DNA of 64,000 bases from an uncultured Oscillibacter sp. (GCA_910576865.1 CAJTKE010000001.1:124001-188000), one strand, 5' to 3'; counted from the stretch's first letter, positions 47,991-56,641 are shown. Notes: a model not told the origin generated them from the letters alone. Translations and numbers: made by a program.

Positions 47991-49430
47991 ATGCGTGAAA
48001 CCGGGATCATCCCCTTGTCGGAGGCCGCGCGGATACCGCTTCCGGAGGAAAAGACCGTCCTGCGGGAGCTGGAGGCCGCCCGGGCGGGCTTCCGGCGGAA
48101 GGTCGTCGTCCTGGACGACGACCCCACCGGCGTGCAGACCGTCCATGACGTGCCGGTCTACACCGGCTGGGAGCGCCGGACAATCGCCCGGGGGCTGCGG
48201 GAACCGGGGGGCATGTTTTTCATTCTGACCAATTCCCGGGGCCTGACCGCCGGGGAAACCGAACGGGTCCACCGTGAGATCGCGGAAAACCTGGCCGCCG
48301 CCAGCCAGGAGACCCACAGGCCCTTCCTGCTGCTCAGCCGGGGGGACTCCACCCTGCGGGGACACTACCCGCTGGAGACGCAGGTGCTGCGCCGGGAGCT
48401 GGAGCGGCGGCTGGGCGTCCATTACGACGGCGAGGTCATCATGCCCTATTTCCGGGAGGGCGGCAGGCTGACCATCGGCAACATCCACTATGTGCAAAGC
48501 GGCGACCGCCTGATTCCCGCCGGCCTGACGGAGTTCGCGAGGGACACGACCTTCGCTTACCGCGCCTCGGACCTGACGGAGTGGTGCGAGGAGCGGACGG
48601 AGGGGGCGTACCCCGCCGGCGGGGTGATCACGATCTCCCTGGAGGAGCTGCGGGGCCTGCGTTACGACCGGATGCTGGAAAAGCTGCGGTCGGTCCGGGA
48701 CTTCAACAAGATCGTGGTGAACGCGGCGGACGACCGGGACGTGGAGGTGTTCGCGGCCGTTTTGCTGCGGGCCATGGCGGAGGGAAGGGAATTCCTGTTC
48801 CGCTGCGCCGCTTCGCTGGTCCGGGTGCTGGGAGGCGTGTCCCCCCGCCCGCTGCTCCGGAAATCGGAGCTGTGCCTGGAACGAACCGGCATGGGCGGGC
48901 TGGTGGTGGTGGGCTCCCATGTGCAAAAAACGACGGACCAGCTGAACGAGCTGCTGTCGGCGGGGCTGAACCTCCTGCCGGTCTGCTTCAACGTGGAGAC
49001 GGTGCCGGACCCGGACCGCCTGGCCGCGGAGAGGGAACGGGTCCTTCGGGAAACGGAGAGGGCCGTTGCCGGCGGGAGGACGGCTGTGGTCTATACCAGC
49101 CGGTATGTCATGCGCTCCAGCGAGGAGAGCGCCCAGGAGAACCTCCTGCTCAGCGTGCGGATCTCACAGGCTCTGACGTCCATCGTGAAGGATCTGTCCG
49201 TCCGCCCGGGCTTTCTGGTGGCCAAGGGGGGCATCACCTCCAGCGATGTGGGCATCCGGGCGCTGGGAGTCCGGCGGGCCTGGGTCCTGGGGCAGGCGGC
49301 CCCGGGCGTTCCGGTGTGGCGGACGGGGGAGGAGAGTAAGTTCCCCGGGCTGTCCTACGTGATTTTCCCCGGAAATGTCGGCGGCGTGTCCACCCTGCGG
49401 GAAATCGTGCAAACACTGATGGAATCTTGA
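47991..49430 (+). CDS. four-carbon acid sugar kinase family protein (DUF1537, OtnK-like)
   Basis: 479 residues. VVVLDDDPTGVQTVHDVPVY at the front is the DUF1537 N-domain signature, with LLLSRGDSTLRGHYPLE, and the C-domain has VVVGSHVQKTTDQL, TSRYVMRS and FLVAKGGITSSDVGIRAL (nucleotide-binding). Known members phosphorylate D-erythronate, L-threonate or 3-oxo-tetronates. Longer than the 420 of typical OtnK because of an N-terminal about 35-residue extension. Follows the cupin by 27 bp. Confidence 0.9.
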   Translation: MRETGIIPLSEAARIPLPEEKTVLRELEAARAGFRRKVVVLDDDPTGVQTVHDVPVYTGWERRTIARGLREPGGMFFILTNSRGLTAGETERVHREIAENLAAASQETHRPFLLLSRGDSTLRGHYPLETQVLRRELERRLGVHYDGEVIMPYFREGGRLTIGNIHYVQSGDRLIPAGLTEFARDTTFAYRASDLTEWCEERTEGAYPAGGVITISLEELRGLRYDRMLEKLRSVRDFNKIVVNAADDRDVEVFAAVLLRAMAEGREFLFRCAASLVRVLGGVSPRPLLRKSELCLERTGMGGLVVVGSHVQKTTDQLNELLSAGLNLLPVCFNVETVPDPDRLAAERERVLRETERAVAGGRTAVVYTSRYVMRSSEESAQENLLLSVRISQALTSIVKDLSVRPGFLVAKGGITSSDVGIRALGVRRAWVLGQAAPGVPVWRTGEESKFPGLSYVIFPGNVGGVSTLREIVQTLMES

Positions 49431-49442
49431 AAAGGAGCGGAT

Positions 49443-50333
49443 ATGCGCAACGATGTAGTCGTCCATCGAGTCGTCAAAAACACGAAACAGTCGGGCCAGT
49501 ATATTGAGCTTCACAGCCACACGTTTTTTCACTATATCTACTCCCTTGGCGGTCACACTCGCACCATCGTGGGGGATGAGGCGTATCAAACCGGGCAGGG
49601 GACGCTGCTGCTGATCCCTCCCGGCGTCCCTCATGAGATCATCAGTCTGGACATCTCCTCCTGCCTGGATCTGAAATTTTCCTGCTCCGGGCCCCTGACG
49701 GAGGAAATCAGCAGGCTTCCCCGCTACATCCCGTTGGTGGACTCCGAGATCAACAGCCTGATCCACAATATCTTCGAGGAGGCGGTGGGCCAGGAGCGGG
49801 ACTATGAGGAGGTCATCAACATCAGCCTGTACCGGGTTCTGATTCAGCTGCTGCGGAAGCAGGAGGAGAAAAAAAGCTGGCAGATGCCGATCACCTACCC
49901 TGTCAGCATTCCGGACGACGAGAACATCTGCCATATCCTGCAAATCATCGAGGGCGCCATGGGAAAGCCCATCCAGGTGGCGGACCTGGCGGCGCAGTGC
50001 GGATACAGCGCCAGCTACTTTCGCCAGTTTTTCAGGGAGCGGGTGGGGATATCCCCCAACCTCTATATCAACCAGCGCAAAATATCGAAGGCCAAGGAGC
50101 TGATGCTGTACTCCGACCTGAACGTGACCCAGATTTCCGAGTACCTGGGCTATCAGAGCATCCACTATTTCAGCCGCCTGTTCAAAAAGATGACCGGCAC
50201 CTCCCCCAAGGAGTATATCCAGCGGGTCAAGGAGAACCGGCCCATCAATGTCGTGCGGAACGAGAACACGCCGGCGGGAGAATTTGAGATTCCCCTGCAG
50301 GACGTCCCGCCGGACAAGGTCCGGGGCACCTGA
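49443..50333 (+). CDS. AraC-family transcriptional regulator
   Basis: 296 residues: N-terminal cupin sensor (ELHSHTFFHYIYSLGGHTRT, LLIPPGVPHEIISL) and C-terminal AraC DNA-binding domain with two helix-turn-helices (VADLAAQCGYSASYFRQFFR; VTQISEYLGYQSIHYFSRLF, ending TGTSPKEYIQ). It likely controls the surrounding catabolic operons in response to a sugar acid, inferred from position. It starts 12 bp after the kinase. Confidence 0.93.
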   Translation: MRNDVVVHRVVKNTKQSGQYIELHSHTFFHYIYSLGGHTRTIVGDEAYQTGQGTLLLIPPGVPHEIISLDISSCLDLKFSCSGPLTEEISRLPRYIPLVDSEINSLIHNIFEEAVGQERDYEEVINISLYRVLIQLLRKQEEKKSWQMPITYPVSIPDDENICHILQIIEGAMGKPIQVADLAAQCGYSASYFRQFFRERVGISPNLYINQRKISKAKELMLYSDLNVTQISEYLGYQSIHYFSRLFKKMTGTSPKEYIQRVKENRPINVVRNENTPAGEFEIPLQDVPPDKVRGT

Positions 50334-50340
50334 CAGGACA

Positions 50341-50388
50341 GAAAACGACCAGATCGAAGCGGCCGAAAGCCGCCGGTCTGGTCGTTTT
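50341..50388. terminator. bidirectional terminator
   Basis: AAAACGACCAGA / TCTGGTCGTTTT with a GC-rich loop containing a smaller hairpin, between the AraC gene and the convergent M23 gene. Confidence 0.85.
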
Positions 50389-50416
50389 GCCTGTTTCGCG
50401 CGGGATCTGTCCCGGG

Positions 50417-51130
50417 TCAGCTCTTCAAAAACCCGACCGGGTCCACGGCCTCCCCGTCCCGGGTGACGGAGAAGTGGAGGTGGGGGCTCTGGGCGGCCTC
50501 GGCGGAGGCGGTGGTACCCACCGCGCCGATGATCTGCCCGGCGGTGACCAGGTCCCCGGGCTCCACCGTGGGCTTGGCCTGGAGATTGGCGTAGGTGGTG
50601 GTGTAGCCCCCCTGGTGGTCGATGGTCACGGTGGTGCCCATCAGGGGATGGTCCTCCACCGAGGCGACGGTGCCGGCGGTGGCCGCCAGCACGGTGGTCC
50701 CGGGCTTGGCGGAGATGTCCACGCCGTCATGGGTCCGCCAGTCCGCCAGGGTGGGGTTGTAGACCAGCTGGTCCACGGAGAAGGCCAGCAGCACCTCCCC
50801 CTTCAAGGGTTCCACCACCAGCCGGGGGGGCTCCGCCATCACCGGCGTGTCGTCCACCTCCGCTTCCGGCATGGTGGGAACGATCTCCACCTCCACCGGG
50901 GCGGAGGCCTCCAGCTCCGGCTCGTCCTCCTCCGGTTCGGGCTCAGGCTCGGGGACGTAGACGTCCCGGGCCGGGGCGCTGACCGCCTTGTGGACCTCCG
51001 GCTCCTCCGGAACGGGCTCATCGCCGCCGAAGAGCAGGAACCACCCGCTCACCGCCACAAGGATGAGGCAGACAGCCAGCAGGATATAAAAGCCCGTGCC
51101 GCTGAGAATGGATTTCAGCTTGTTTTCCAT
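50417..51130 (-). CDS. spoIIQ: M23 (LytM) peptidase-domain protein, SpoIIQ-like
   Basis: 237 residues. One membrane helix (about 15-33), a Pro/Glu-rich linker (about 35-100) and a C-terminal LytM domain: WRTHDGVDISAKPGTTVLAA (His and Asp zinc ligands) and SPHLHFSVTRDG (HLH). In clostridial SpoIIQ these ligands are kept, unlike in Bacillus. SpoIIQ forms the forespore-mother cell channel with SpoIIIAH during engulfment. Ends DPVGFLKS. Ribosome site GGGAGG. Other M23 endopeptidases are possible but this layout fits best. Confidence 0.82.
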   Translation of the reverse strand: MENKLKSILSGTGFYILLAVCLILVAVSGWFLLFGGDEPVPEEPEVHKAVSAPARDVYVPEPEPEPEEDEPELEASAPVEVEIVPTMPEAEVDDTPVMAEPPRLVVEPLKGEVLLAFSVDQLVYNPTLADWRTHDGVDISAKPGTTVLAATAGTVASVEDHPLMGTTVTIDHQGGYTTTYANLQAKPTVEPGDLVTAGQIIGAVGTTASAEAAQSPHLHFSVTRDGEAVDPVGFLKS

Positions 51131-51220
51131 GCGAAAGTTCCTCCCTCATTTGAAATGATCTGAGGGAAGTATGGACAAGGGCAGGGAAAATTATACTGTC
51201 CGCTCCCGCGTGGAGCGCTT

Positions 51221-52057
51221 TTATTTTCGCCCCTCCAGGGCGGCGGCGTAGAGCTCGTTTTTGCTGAGGCCCGTGTACTCCGCCACCTCCCGGGCGGCGT
51301 CCTTCAAGCGCTGCCCGGCCTCCACCAGGGCCAGCACCCGGGCCGCGCCCTCGGCCAGGGTGACGGCGGCGTCCTCCCGGGGCTCCGCCCCGGCCACCAC
51401 CAGGACGTACTCCCCCCGGGGCTCCCGGTCCCGGTAGAGCTCCACGGCCTCTCCCAGGGTGCAGCGGCGGGTCTCCTCGTGGAGCTTGGTCAGCTCCCGG
51501 CACAGGGCCACCGGGCGGTCCGGGCCGAAGGTCTCGCAGAAGTCCGCCAGGGTGGGGCGGAGCTTGTGGGGGGCCTCGTGGAAGATCATGGTCCGCCTCT
51601 CGCCCCTCAGGCTCTCCAGGTGCTCCCGGCGGCTCTTTTTGTTGACGGACAAAAAGCCCTCGAAGGTGAAGCGCCCCGTGGGCAGGCCGCTGACGGCCAG
51701 GGCGTTCACCGCCGCGCAGCAGCCGGGGATGGAAATCACCGTCACGCCGTTCTCCCCGCAGAGGCGGACCAGGGCCTCCCCCGGGTCAGAGATGGCGGGG
51801 GTGCCCGCGTCGGTGACCAGGGCGCAGCTCTCCCCCGCCAGAAGACGGCTGAGGACCGCCTGCCCGGCGGCGGCGGCGTTGTGCTCGTGATAGCTCACCA
51901 GGGGTTTTTTGATGGCAAAGTGATTCAGCAGCTTCAGCGACACCCGGGTGTCCTCCGCCGCGATGAAATCCGCCGCCGCCAGGGTCTCCAGGGCCCGGGG
52001 GGACAGGTCCCCCAGGTTGCCGATGGGCGTGGCCACCAGATACAGCGTTCCGCTCAT
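51221..52057 (-). CDS. rsmI: 16S rRNA (cytidine-1402-2'-O)-methyltransferase
   Basis: 278 residues of the tetrapyrrole-methylase fold: LYLVATPIGNLGDLSPRALE, FIAAEDTRVSLKLLNHF, ALVTDAGTPAISDPGEALVR and IFHEAPHKLRPTLADF are RsmI signatures. With RsmH it modifies C1402 in the decoding centre. Start ATG 52057 follows GAGGAGG; an earlier start at 52090 falls in the palindromic element. A short stem GCGCTCC/GGGAGCG follows the stop. Confidence 0.95.
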   Translation of the reverse strand: MSGTLYLVATPIGNLGDLSPRALETLAAADFIAAEDTRVSLKLLNHFAIKKPLVSYHEHNAAAAGQAVLSRLLAGESCALVTDAGTPAISDPGEALVRLCGENGVTVISIPGCCAAVNALAVSGLPTGRFTFEGFLSVNKKSRREHLESLRGERRTMIFHEAPHKLRPTLADFCETFGPDRPVALCRELTKLHEETRRCTLGEAVELYRDREPRGEYVLVVAGAEPREDAAVTLAEGAARVLALVEAGQRLKDAAREVAEYTGLSKNELYAAALEGRK

Positions 52058-52077
52058 GACGGGGCCTCCTCTCGAAA

Positions 52078-52202
52078 GTATGATTTCCAAATTAAAAATT
52101 CGGAAATCATACCATTTGATTTAAGCCGTTTTGCTCGCCGCCGCAGACGGCGGCAACCGCAAAACAATGCATTTACTTCCGAACTCTAAGTTCGGAAGTA
52201 AA
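52078..52202. repeat. three consecutive palindromes between trmN6 and rsmI
   Basis: Palindrome 1 (52078-52112): GTATGATTTCC, 13 nt, exact complement. Palindrome 2 (52129-52164): TTTTGC and GCCGCCG arms around CAGA. Palindrome 3 (52172-52202): TTTACTTCCGAAC, TCTAA, exact complement; it contains the last codons and stop of trmN6. They share TTCGGA/TCCGAA cores with the palindromes at 36168-36227. Confidence 0.65.
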
Positions 52203-52905
52203 CACGGTCCAGCTCCGCCGAGGGGGAGCCGTCGGGGTTCTCCAGAATCAACGGCACCTCCACCCGCAGCCCCGGCCTTCCGCCCCGGCGGGCCTCCAGC
52301 AGGACCAGGGACGGGGCCCTCTCCGGCCGGGCGGAGACGAGACGCAGCCGCTTGGGCTCCAGGCCCGACCCCCGCGGGGCGCAGAGCAGGTCCGTCAGCC
52401 GCTCCGGCCTGTGGACAAGGCAGAAGGCCCCGCCCCAGCGCAGCAGCCGCCCGGCGGTCCGGCAGATGTCCTCCAGGGTGCAGGCCTCCTCCGTCCGGGC
52501 GGTCCGGCGGGCCGCTTCCTCCGGCGGGAGGCCGCTGCCGGGGGGGAAGTAGGGCGGGTTGCAGATGACCAGATCAAAGCTCCCGGCGGCAAGGCCGGTC
52601 TCCCGCAGGTCCTCCAGCCGGAAGGCAAGGCGGTCCTCCAGGCGGTTCTCCGCCGCCGCCAGCTCTCCCAGCCGGACGGCCTCGGGCTGGATGTCCAGGC
52701 CCGTCACCGTCAGCTCCCGCTGCCGCTGGAGCAGCAGCAGTCCCAGCAGCCCCGTGCCGCAGCCCAGGTCGCAGACCTTCATGCCCGGCCTCAATCCGGG
52801 CAGGGAGGCCAGGAGGAAGCTGTCCAGCCCCGGGGGGAACTGGCCGTTCCCATAGACGAAGCGGAGGCCGCCGGGGCGCAGCGCCTCCCACCGCGGACTT
52901 TCCAT
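52186..52905 (-). CDS. trmN6: tRNA1(Val) (adenine-37-N6)-methyltransferase-like
   Basis: 239 residues. Rossmann methyltransferase with motif I VCDLGCGTGLLGLLLL, motif IV DLVICNPPYF (N6-adenine/amino type NPPY), and LQPEAVRLGE-like motif II (DIQPEAVRLGELA). TrmN6 (YabB-type) methylates A37 of tRNA. The start ATG overlaps the NUDIX stop (TGATG). The last codons lie within a palindrome that may have replaced the original end. Confidence 0.88.
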   Translation of the reverse strand: MESPRWEALRPGGLRFVYGNGQFPPGLDSFLLASLPGLRPGMKVCDLGCGTGLLGLLLLQRQRELTVTGLDIQPEAVRLGELAAAENRLEDRLAFRLEDLRETGLAAGSFDLVICNPPYFPPGSGLPPEEAARRTARTEEACTLEDICRTAGRLLRWGGAFCLVHRPERLTDLLCAPRGSGLEPKRLRLVSARPERAPSLVLLEARRGGRPGLRVEVPLILENPDGSPSAELDRVYFRT

Positions 52906-53474
52906 CAGCGCCGGGGCGGGAAGCCCGCCAGCTTCCCGTTCAGCTTGGAGTAAATCCGCTTTTGAAACCAGGGCTCCGTGGAGGCGGCCACGGCCTCCTC
53001 CAGGCCGAACCAGCCCACCCGGCTGTTCTCGTCCGGCTTGCACCGCACCGGGGCGGCGGGGTCCGCCTCCAGCAGGAACGTCACATTCAGGTGCAGGTGG
53101 GAGGAGACGTACCGCCCCCGCTTCTCGTGGCCGTCCACCGTCAGGATCTCCACGGAGTAGATGTCCCGGGACACAGGCCGGACGGCCTCCAGCCCGCTCT
53201 CCTCCCGGACCTCCCGGAGGGCCGCGGACAGCAGGTCCCGCTCCCCGTCGGCGTGGCCTCCCAGCCAGGACCAGGAGCTGAAAATGTTGTGGTAGGCCAG
53301 CAGCACCCGGTCCCGCTCCGGGCTCACCACCCAGGCGGAGGCCGTCAGATGGGCCGGGTCCTCCCGGCCGCAAGGGGCCTGTCCGGCCTCCAGCAGGCGG
53401 AGCAGCGCCTCCCGGTCCCGCTCCTCCTGCTCGTTCCAGGGGCGGAACTCCTCCAGCCGTTTTTTCAGATCCAT
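52905..53474 (-). CDS. NUDIX hydrolase
   Basis: 189 residues. The Nudix box runs from GGHADGERDLLSAALREV to the REESGLEA segment (GX5EX7REUXEEXGU pattern). A leader region TASAWVVSPERDRVLLAYHN precedes it. It hydrolyses a nucleoside-diphosphate-linked compound; substrate not predictable. Start ATG 53474 has AAGGAGG 8 nt upstream. Likely promoter TTCCCC-17-TATCAT on the minus strand near 53490-53510. Operon with trmN6 and perhaps rsmI. Confidence 0.9.
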   Translation of the reverse strand: MDLKKRLEEFRPWNEQEERDREALLRLLEAGQAPCGREDPAHLTASAWVVSPERDRVLLAYHNIFSSWSWLGGHADGERDLLSAALREVREESGLEAVRPVSRDIYSVEILTVDGHEKRGRYVSSHLHLNVTFLLEADPAAPVRCKPDENSRVGWFGLEEAVAASTEPWFQKRIYSKLNGKLAGFPPRR

Positions 53475-53788
53475 GGTGTACACCTCCTTGTTTTCCAAAT
53501 CCATGATAGCACAATTTGAACCGCAGGGGAAGCAGGAAAATCCCCTGGGGCCCCTTTTCCGGAAAAACGCCCGGTCTTCGGATGGGAGAGTCTGGTGGAA
53601 TTTTCCAGAAAAATGTAAAAAATGCACTATATATGGGGTTTGCATTGGGAAACCAGAATATTGTCGAAGAAAAATTCATATTTTTTGTAATCCCATCTTG
53701 AAAAACATGGGAATTTATGGTATTTTATAGAAAACGAGCTGAGAGTGTCAGGACGCTCCGACAGCCGATCAGGAAGGAAAGGTTTGGA
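53475..53788 (+). promoter_or_regulatory. spo0A promoter region with an 0A box
   Basis: No gene. TGTCGAA (53662-53668), the Spo0A box, lies 30 bp upstream of TTGAAA (53698-53703), 17 bp, TATTTT (53721-53726). CCCAT...ATGGG flanks the -35. The layout predicts direct autoregulation of spo0A. A separate sigma-H promoter could not be assigned. The minus-strand half probably holds the NUDIX promoter. Confidence 0.65.
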
Positions 53789-54559
53789 ATGAACATGGAT
53801 CATCGAAGGACTGTGCTTCTGGCGGATGCCAGTGAGGAATTCCGCGCGATGCTGCAGGAGGCCATTGAGCAGGCCGGTGAGTTCACCGTGACGGCTTCCA
53901 CCGGGGACGGCCGGGAGGCGCTGAACCTGGTCGAGGAACGGAAACCGGACCTGCTGCTGCTGGACGTGGCCCTGCCGGGCCTGGACGGGCTGGGCCTGCT
54001 CCAGGCGCTGAAGGATCGGGAGACTCCCATGCCCAAGACCATCATCATTTCCGCTTTCTGCGGGGAAAAGACCCTGTCCGACGCGGAAAAGCTGGGCGTG
54101 AGCTACTACCTGCCCAAGCCCTGCGAGCCCGCCTCCCTGATGGAGCGGATGCGGGGCATCTTCGAGAACCCTTCCTCCCCTGAGCTGCGGCTCTACGCGC
54201 TGAAGAACACGGTCACCTCCGTCATCCACGAGATCGGCGTCCCGGCCCACATCAAGGGCTATCAGTACCTCCGGGAGGCCATCATCATCGCGGTGAACGA
54301 CATGGAGGTCATCAACGCGGTGACCAAGGTGCTGTACCCGGCGGTGGCCAAGCGCTTCGGCACCACGCCGTCGAGAGTGGAGCGGGCCATCCGCCACGCT
54401 ATCGAGGTGGCCTGGGACCGGGGAGACCTGGAGACGCTGCAGAAGTACTTCGGCTACACCGTGTCCAACACCAAGGGCAAGCCCACCAACTCGGAGTTCA
54501 TCGCCATGATCGCCGACCGGCTGATGCTCAGCGGGGACAGCTGGGTCTTCCGGACCTGA
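53789..54559 (+). CDS. spo0A: sporulation master regulator Spo0A
   Basis: 256 residues. Receiver domain with LLLLDVALPGLDGLGLL (Asp59 as phosphoacceptor) and PKPCEPASLMERM, then a linker and the unique Spo0A DNA-binding domain: VTSVIHEIGVPAHIKGYQYL, PSRVERAIRHAIEVAWDRGD, FGYTVSNTKGKPTNSEFIAM. Spo0A~P binds 0A boxes to start sporulation. Start ATG 53789 follows AAGGAAAGG. Full length and typical; shows the organism is, or recently was, a spore former. Confidence 0.98.
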   Translation: MNMDHRRTVLLADASEEFRAMLQEAIEQAGEFTVTASTGDGREALNLVEERKPDLLLLDVALPGLDGLGLLQALKDRETPMPKTIIISAFCGEKTLSDAEKLGVSYYLPKPCEPASLMERMRGIFENPSSPELRLYALKNTVTSVIHEIGVPAHIKGYQYLREAIIIAVNDMEVINAVTKVLYPAVAKRFGTTPSRVERAIRHAIEVAWDRGDLETLQKYFGYTVSNTKGKPTNSEFIAMIADRLMLSGDSWVFRT

Positions 54560-54576
54560 GACACGGGAGAACTGGA

Positions 54577-54605
54577 AAGAGGAGAGGCGTTCCGCCTCTC
54601 CTCTT
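54577..54605 (+). terminator. spo0A terminator
   Basis: AAGAGGAGAGGCG / CGCCTCTCCTCTT with a T-run; the convergent DUF2812 gene ends at 54609. Confidence 0.85.
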
Positions 54606-54608
54606 TTG

Positions 54609-56015
54609 TCACGCCTCCGGCTTCAAACGGGCGGCGGCGATGGCCATCTGCGCCTCCGTGGGGCTGCCGAATCTGATTTCCACCGCCCGGCCCGGCCAGA
54701 CCAGAATCCAGGTATCCTCGGGGTCCTCGTCGATATGGCGCCGCCAGGCCGCCTCCGCCCCCCAGGGGGCCGGGTCTTCCGGGAGATAGTGCCAGGTGAA
54801 CATGGTCATGCCCCGGAACCTGACGGGGTCGTCCTCCAGCAGGTCCTCCAGCATGGATTCCTGGAGGACGGGATACTTGGTCTCGTAGAGGGTGTAGCTG
54901 AGGTTGCGGGTCTTGGGCCCGTCCCCCAGGAGGGCGATTTCCCAGTAGTTCCGCTCTGACACGAAGAGGGAGCCCCGGTCCCGGACCTCCCGGCTGATAT
55001 GGTCATAGCGCTCCCCGGTGAGCTCCGCCAGGGTCAGGGGGAAGTCCCGCCGGGGAGAGACGTCCCACTCCCGGTTCTGGTACTCGTAGGTTTCCCCGGA
55101 GCCACTGCCGCCGGAGAACCAGTCGTGGTTCAAGGCCGTGTAGGTCAGCCCGCCGATGAGGGCGAAGGCCAGGACGAAGTCCACGATCAGCGTGCCGGCC
55201 ATGTTGGCGGTCTTGGAGACCTTCATCCCCCGGAGAAGGGCCGTGGTCCGCCGGACCAGGAAGACCAGCAGGTAAAACAGGGACATGTACAGGACAAAGT
55301 AGAGCGCCGAGCCCCCGCCGCCGCCGGAGAGCTCCGACAGAATGTACGCCGCCGCAAACAGGGTGACCAAACCCCACATGACCAAACCGGCCCGCCGGTA
55401 GGCCCGCCCCACGGGGAGGCAGGTTCCGCCGTCCTCGATGGAGCGGCGGGACCGCCGCCGCCAGAGGAAGTAATTGGAGAGAAGGTAAACCTGGAAGCAC
55501 ACCGCGGGTACGGAGATGGACGCGGCGAACAGGGTGGCGTTGTTCCGGACCATGCCGTACAGGTCCCCGGTGAACAGGGCCAGGAAGAAGCTCCGGGCCA
55601 CGAAGAGGAGCAGGAACAGGCCGATGATGTTGACGGGGATGAAATTCCTCTTCATGGAGCGGTGGATGCCCTCCAGCCGCAGGGCCTCGTCGGTCTCCAG
55701 GGGGACGGCGGCGGGGTTCGCGGTGCGGAAAATCTGCATCTGGAACCAGTCGCAGACCTTCTCCCATCCGGCGGCGGCACACAGCTCCTCCAGGGACTGC
55801 TGCTGCTCCGTGGGGCCCGGGTTGAACCAGGAGGCGCTGTCGCTGTAGGTGACGGCGTAGCGGACCCGGGCGGGCTCGGCCCGGCGGTATTTCCAGAGGG
55901 AGGGCCCCGCCTTCTCCAGCCGCCAGCCCTTGGCCTCCATGTCGGAGAGGCGCTCCTCCACGCCCCGGTAGTCGTAGAGGCAGAAGTTGTTCACGCAGTA
56001 TTTCGTGTTTCTCAT
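54609..56015 (-). CDS. DUF2812-domain membrane protein
   Basis: 468 residues. The DUF2812 domain begins at once (YCVNNFCLYDYRGVEERLSD, MEAKGWRLEKAGPSLWKYRR) and is followed by at least four membrane helices in the middle (about 125-290) and a soluble tail. DUF2812 proteins are usually paired with PadR repressors, as here: the padR stop overlaps this start by 4 bp. They are thought to be envelope-stress proteins, but function is unknown. Confidence 0.85.
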   Translation of the reverse strand: MRNTKYCVNNFCLYDYRGVEERLSDMEAKGWRLEKAGPSLWKYRRAEPARVRYAVTYSDSASWFNPGPTEQQQSLEELCAAAGWEKVCDWFQMQIFRTANPAAVPLETDEALRLEGIHRSMKRNFIPVNIIGLFLLLFVARSFFLALFTGDLYGMVRNNATLFAASISVPAVCFQVYLLSNYFLWRRRSRRSIEDGGTCLPVGRAYRRAGLVMWGLVTLFAAAYILSELSGGGGGSALYFVLYMSLFYLLVFLVRRTTALLRGMKVSKTANMAGTLIVDFVLAFALIGGLTYTALNHDWFSGGSGSGETYEYQNREWDVSPRRDFPLTLAELTGERYDHISREVRDRGSLFVSERNYWEIALLGDGPKTRNLSYTLYETKYPVLQESMLEDLLEDDPVRFRGMTMFTWHYLPEDPAPWGAEAAWRRHIDEDPEDTWILVWPGRAVEIRFGSPTEAQMAIAAARLKPEA

Positions 56016-56338
56016 GGCAGTTGTCTCCTCTCTTCCACACAGGCTTGGTAATCCTCCGTCAGGACCAGCAGACGGCGGTACTCCGCCTCCAGAATCTCCC
56101 GGCCCCGGCTGGTGATGAGGTAGCTCCGCTTCCGGCCGGAGACATGGGTCTCCCGAATCATGTCCGACTGCTGGAAGCTGTCCAGCAGGTTGTACAGCGT
56201 CCCGGGCCCGATGGAGACCCGGCCCCGGGTACGCTCCGCCACCCAGGCCATGACGTCCGTGCCGCAGCGTTCCTCCCGGAGGGAGAGGAGGATGTAGAAC
56301 ATGGGCTCCGTCAGGGTCTGAAATTTCTCTCTCGCCAC
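56012..56338 (-). CDS. PadR-family transcriptional repressor
   Basis: 108 residues: winged-helix MFYILLSLREERCGTDVMAW, VSIGPGTLYNLLDSFQQSDM (the PadR recognition signature GxLYxxL), then EYRRLLVLTEDYQ as the dimerisation helix. First gene of a two-gene operon with DUF2812. Its promoter carries a perfect dyad (ATATCGA-ACA-TCGATAT), probably its own operator. Confidence 0.9.
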   Translation of the reverse strand: MAREKFQTLTEPMFYILLSLREERCGTDVMAWVAERTRGRVSIGPGTLYNLLDSFQQSDMIRETHVSGRKRSYLITSRGREILEAEYRRLLVLTEDYQACVEERRQLP

Positions 56339-56352
56339 TTCCCCCGCCTCCT

Positions 56353-56409
56353 GATATCGAATATCGTTATTGCTGAGTACAGTATAATATCGAACATCGA
56401 TATTGTCAA
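56353..56409 (-). promoter_or_regulatory. padR promoter and operator
   Basis: Minus strand TTGACA (56409-56404), 17 bp, TATACT (56386-56381). The spacer is a perfect dyad ATATCGA-ACA-TCGATAT (56387-56403). A second related site GATATCGAATATC lies at 56353-56365 between the promoter and the gene. Confidence 0.82.
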
Positions 56410-56460
56410 GGGGATGGGCGGAGAAAAGCGGAAAAAAGCCGCCCTCCCGGGCGGCTGAAA

Positions 56461-56489
56461 TTGACAGGTTCTGTCAGGCATGGTATGAT
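56461..56489 (+). promoter_or_regulatory. promoter of the second type I toxin
   Basis: TTGACA (56461-56466), 17 bp, TATGAT (56484-56489) with TGG before it; leader about 60 nt with a GC-rich hairpin (GCCGCC/GGGCGGC) just upstream at 56438-56456. Confidence 0.7.
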
Positions 56490-56554
56490 GGGATCAGAAG
56501 GACGCTGTTGCATACAGGCGGTTGGCCACTCCCTTGCGAAAGGGGGTGAAGCTG

Positions 56555-56641
56555 ATGGGAAGAAAACGGCTGTACGCTGTACTCCGGTTTCTGGTATTGT
56601 TGACCTTTTGGGCCTACATACTGACCATAAAAGCGTGTTGA
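56555..56641 (+). CDS. type I toxin: small hydrophobic peptide
   Basis: 28 residues, MGRKRLYAVLRFLVLLTFWA then YILTIKAC: basic start and one membrane helix. Ribosome site AAAGGGGGTGAAGCTG precedes ATG 56555. It has its own promoter and its stop codon lies in a hairpin that also ends the convergent antisense RNA. Same layout as the pair at 8527-8724, though the peptide differs and the basic end is N-terminal here. Too short for routine gene finders. Confidence 0.72.
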   Translation: MGRKRLYAVLRFLVLLTFWAYILTIKAC

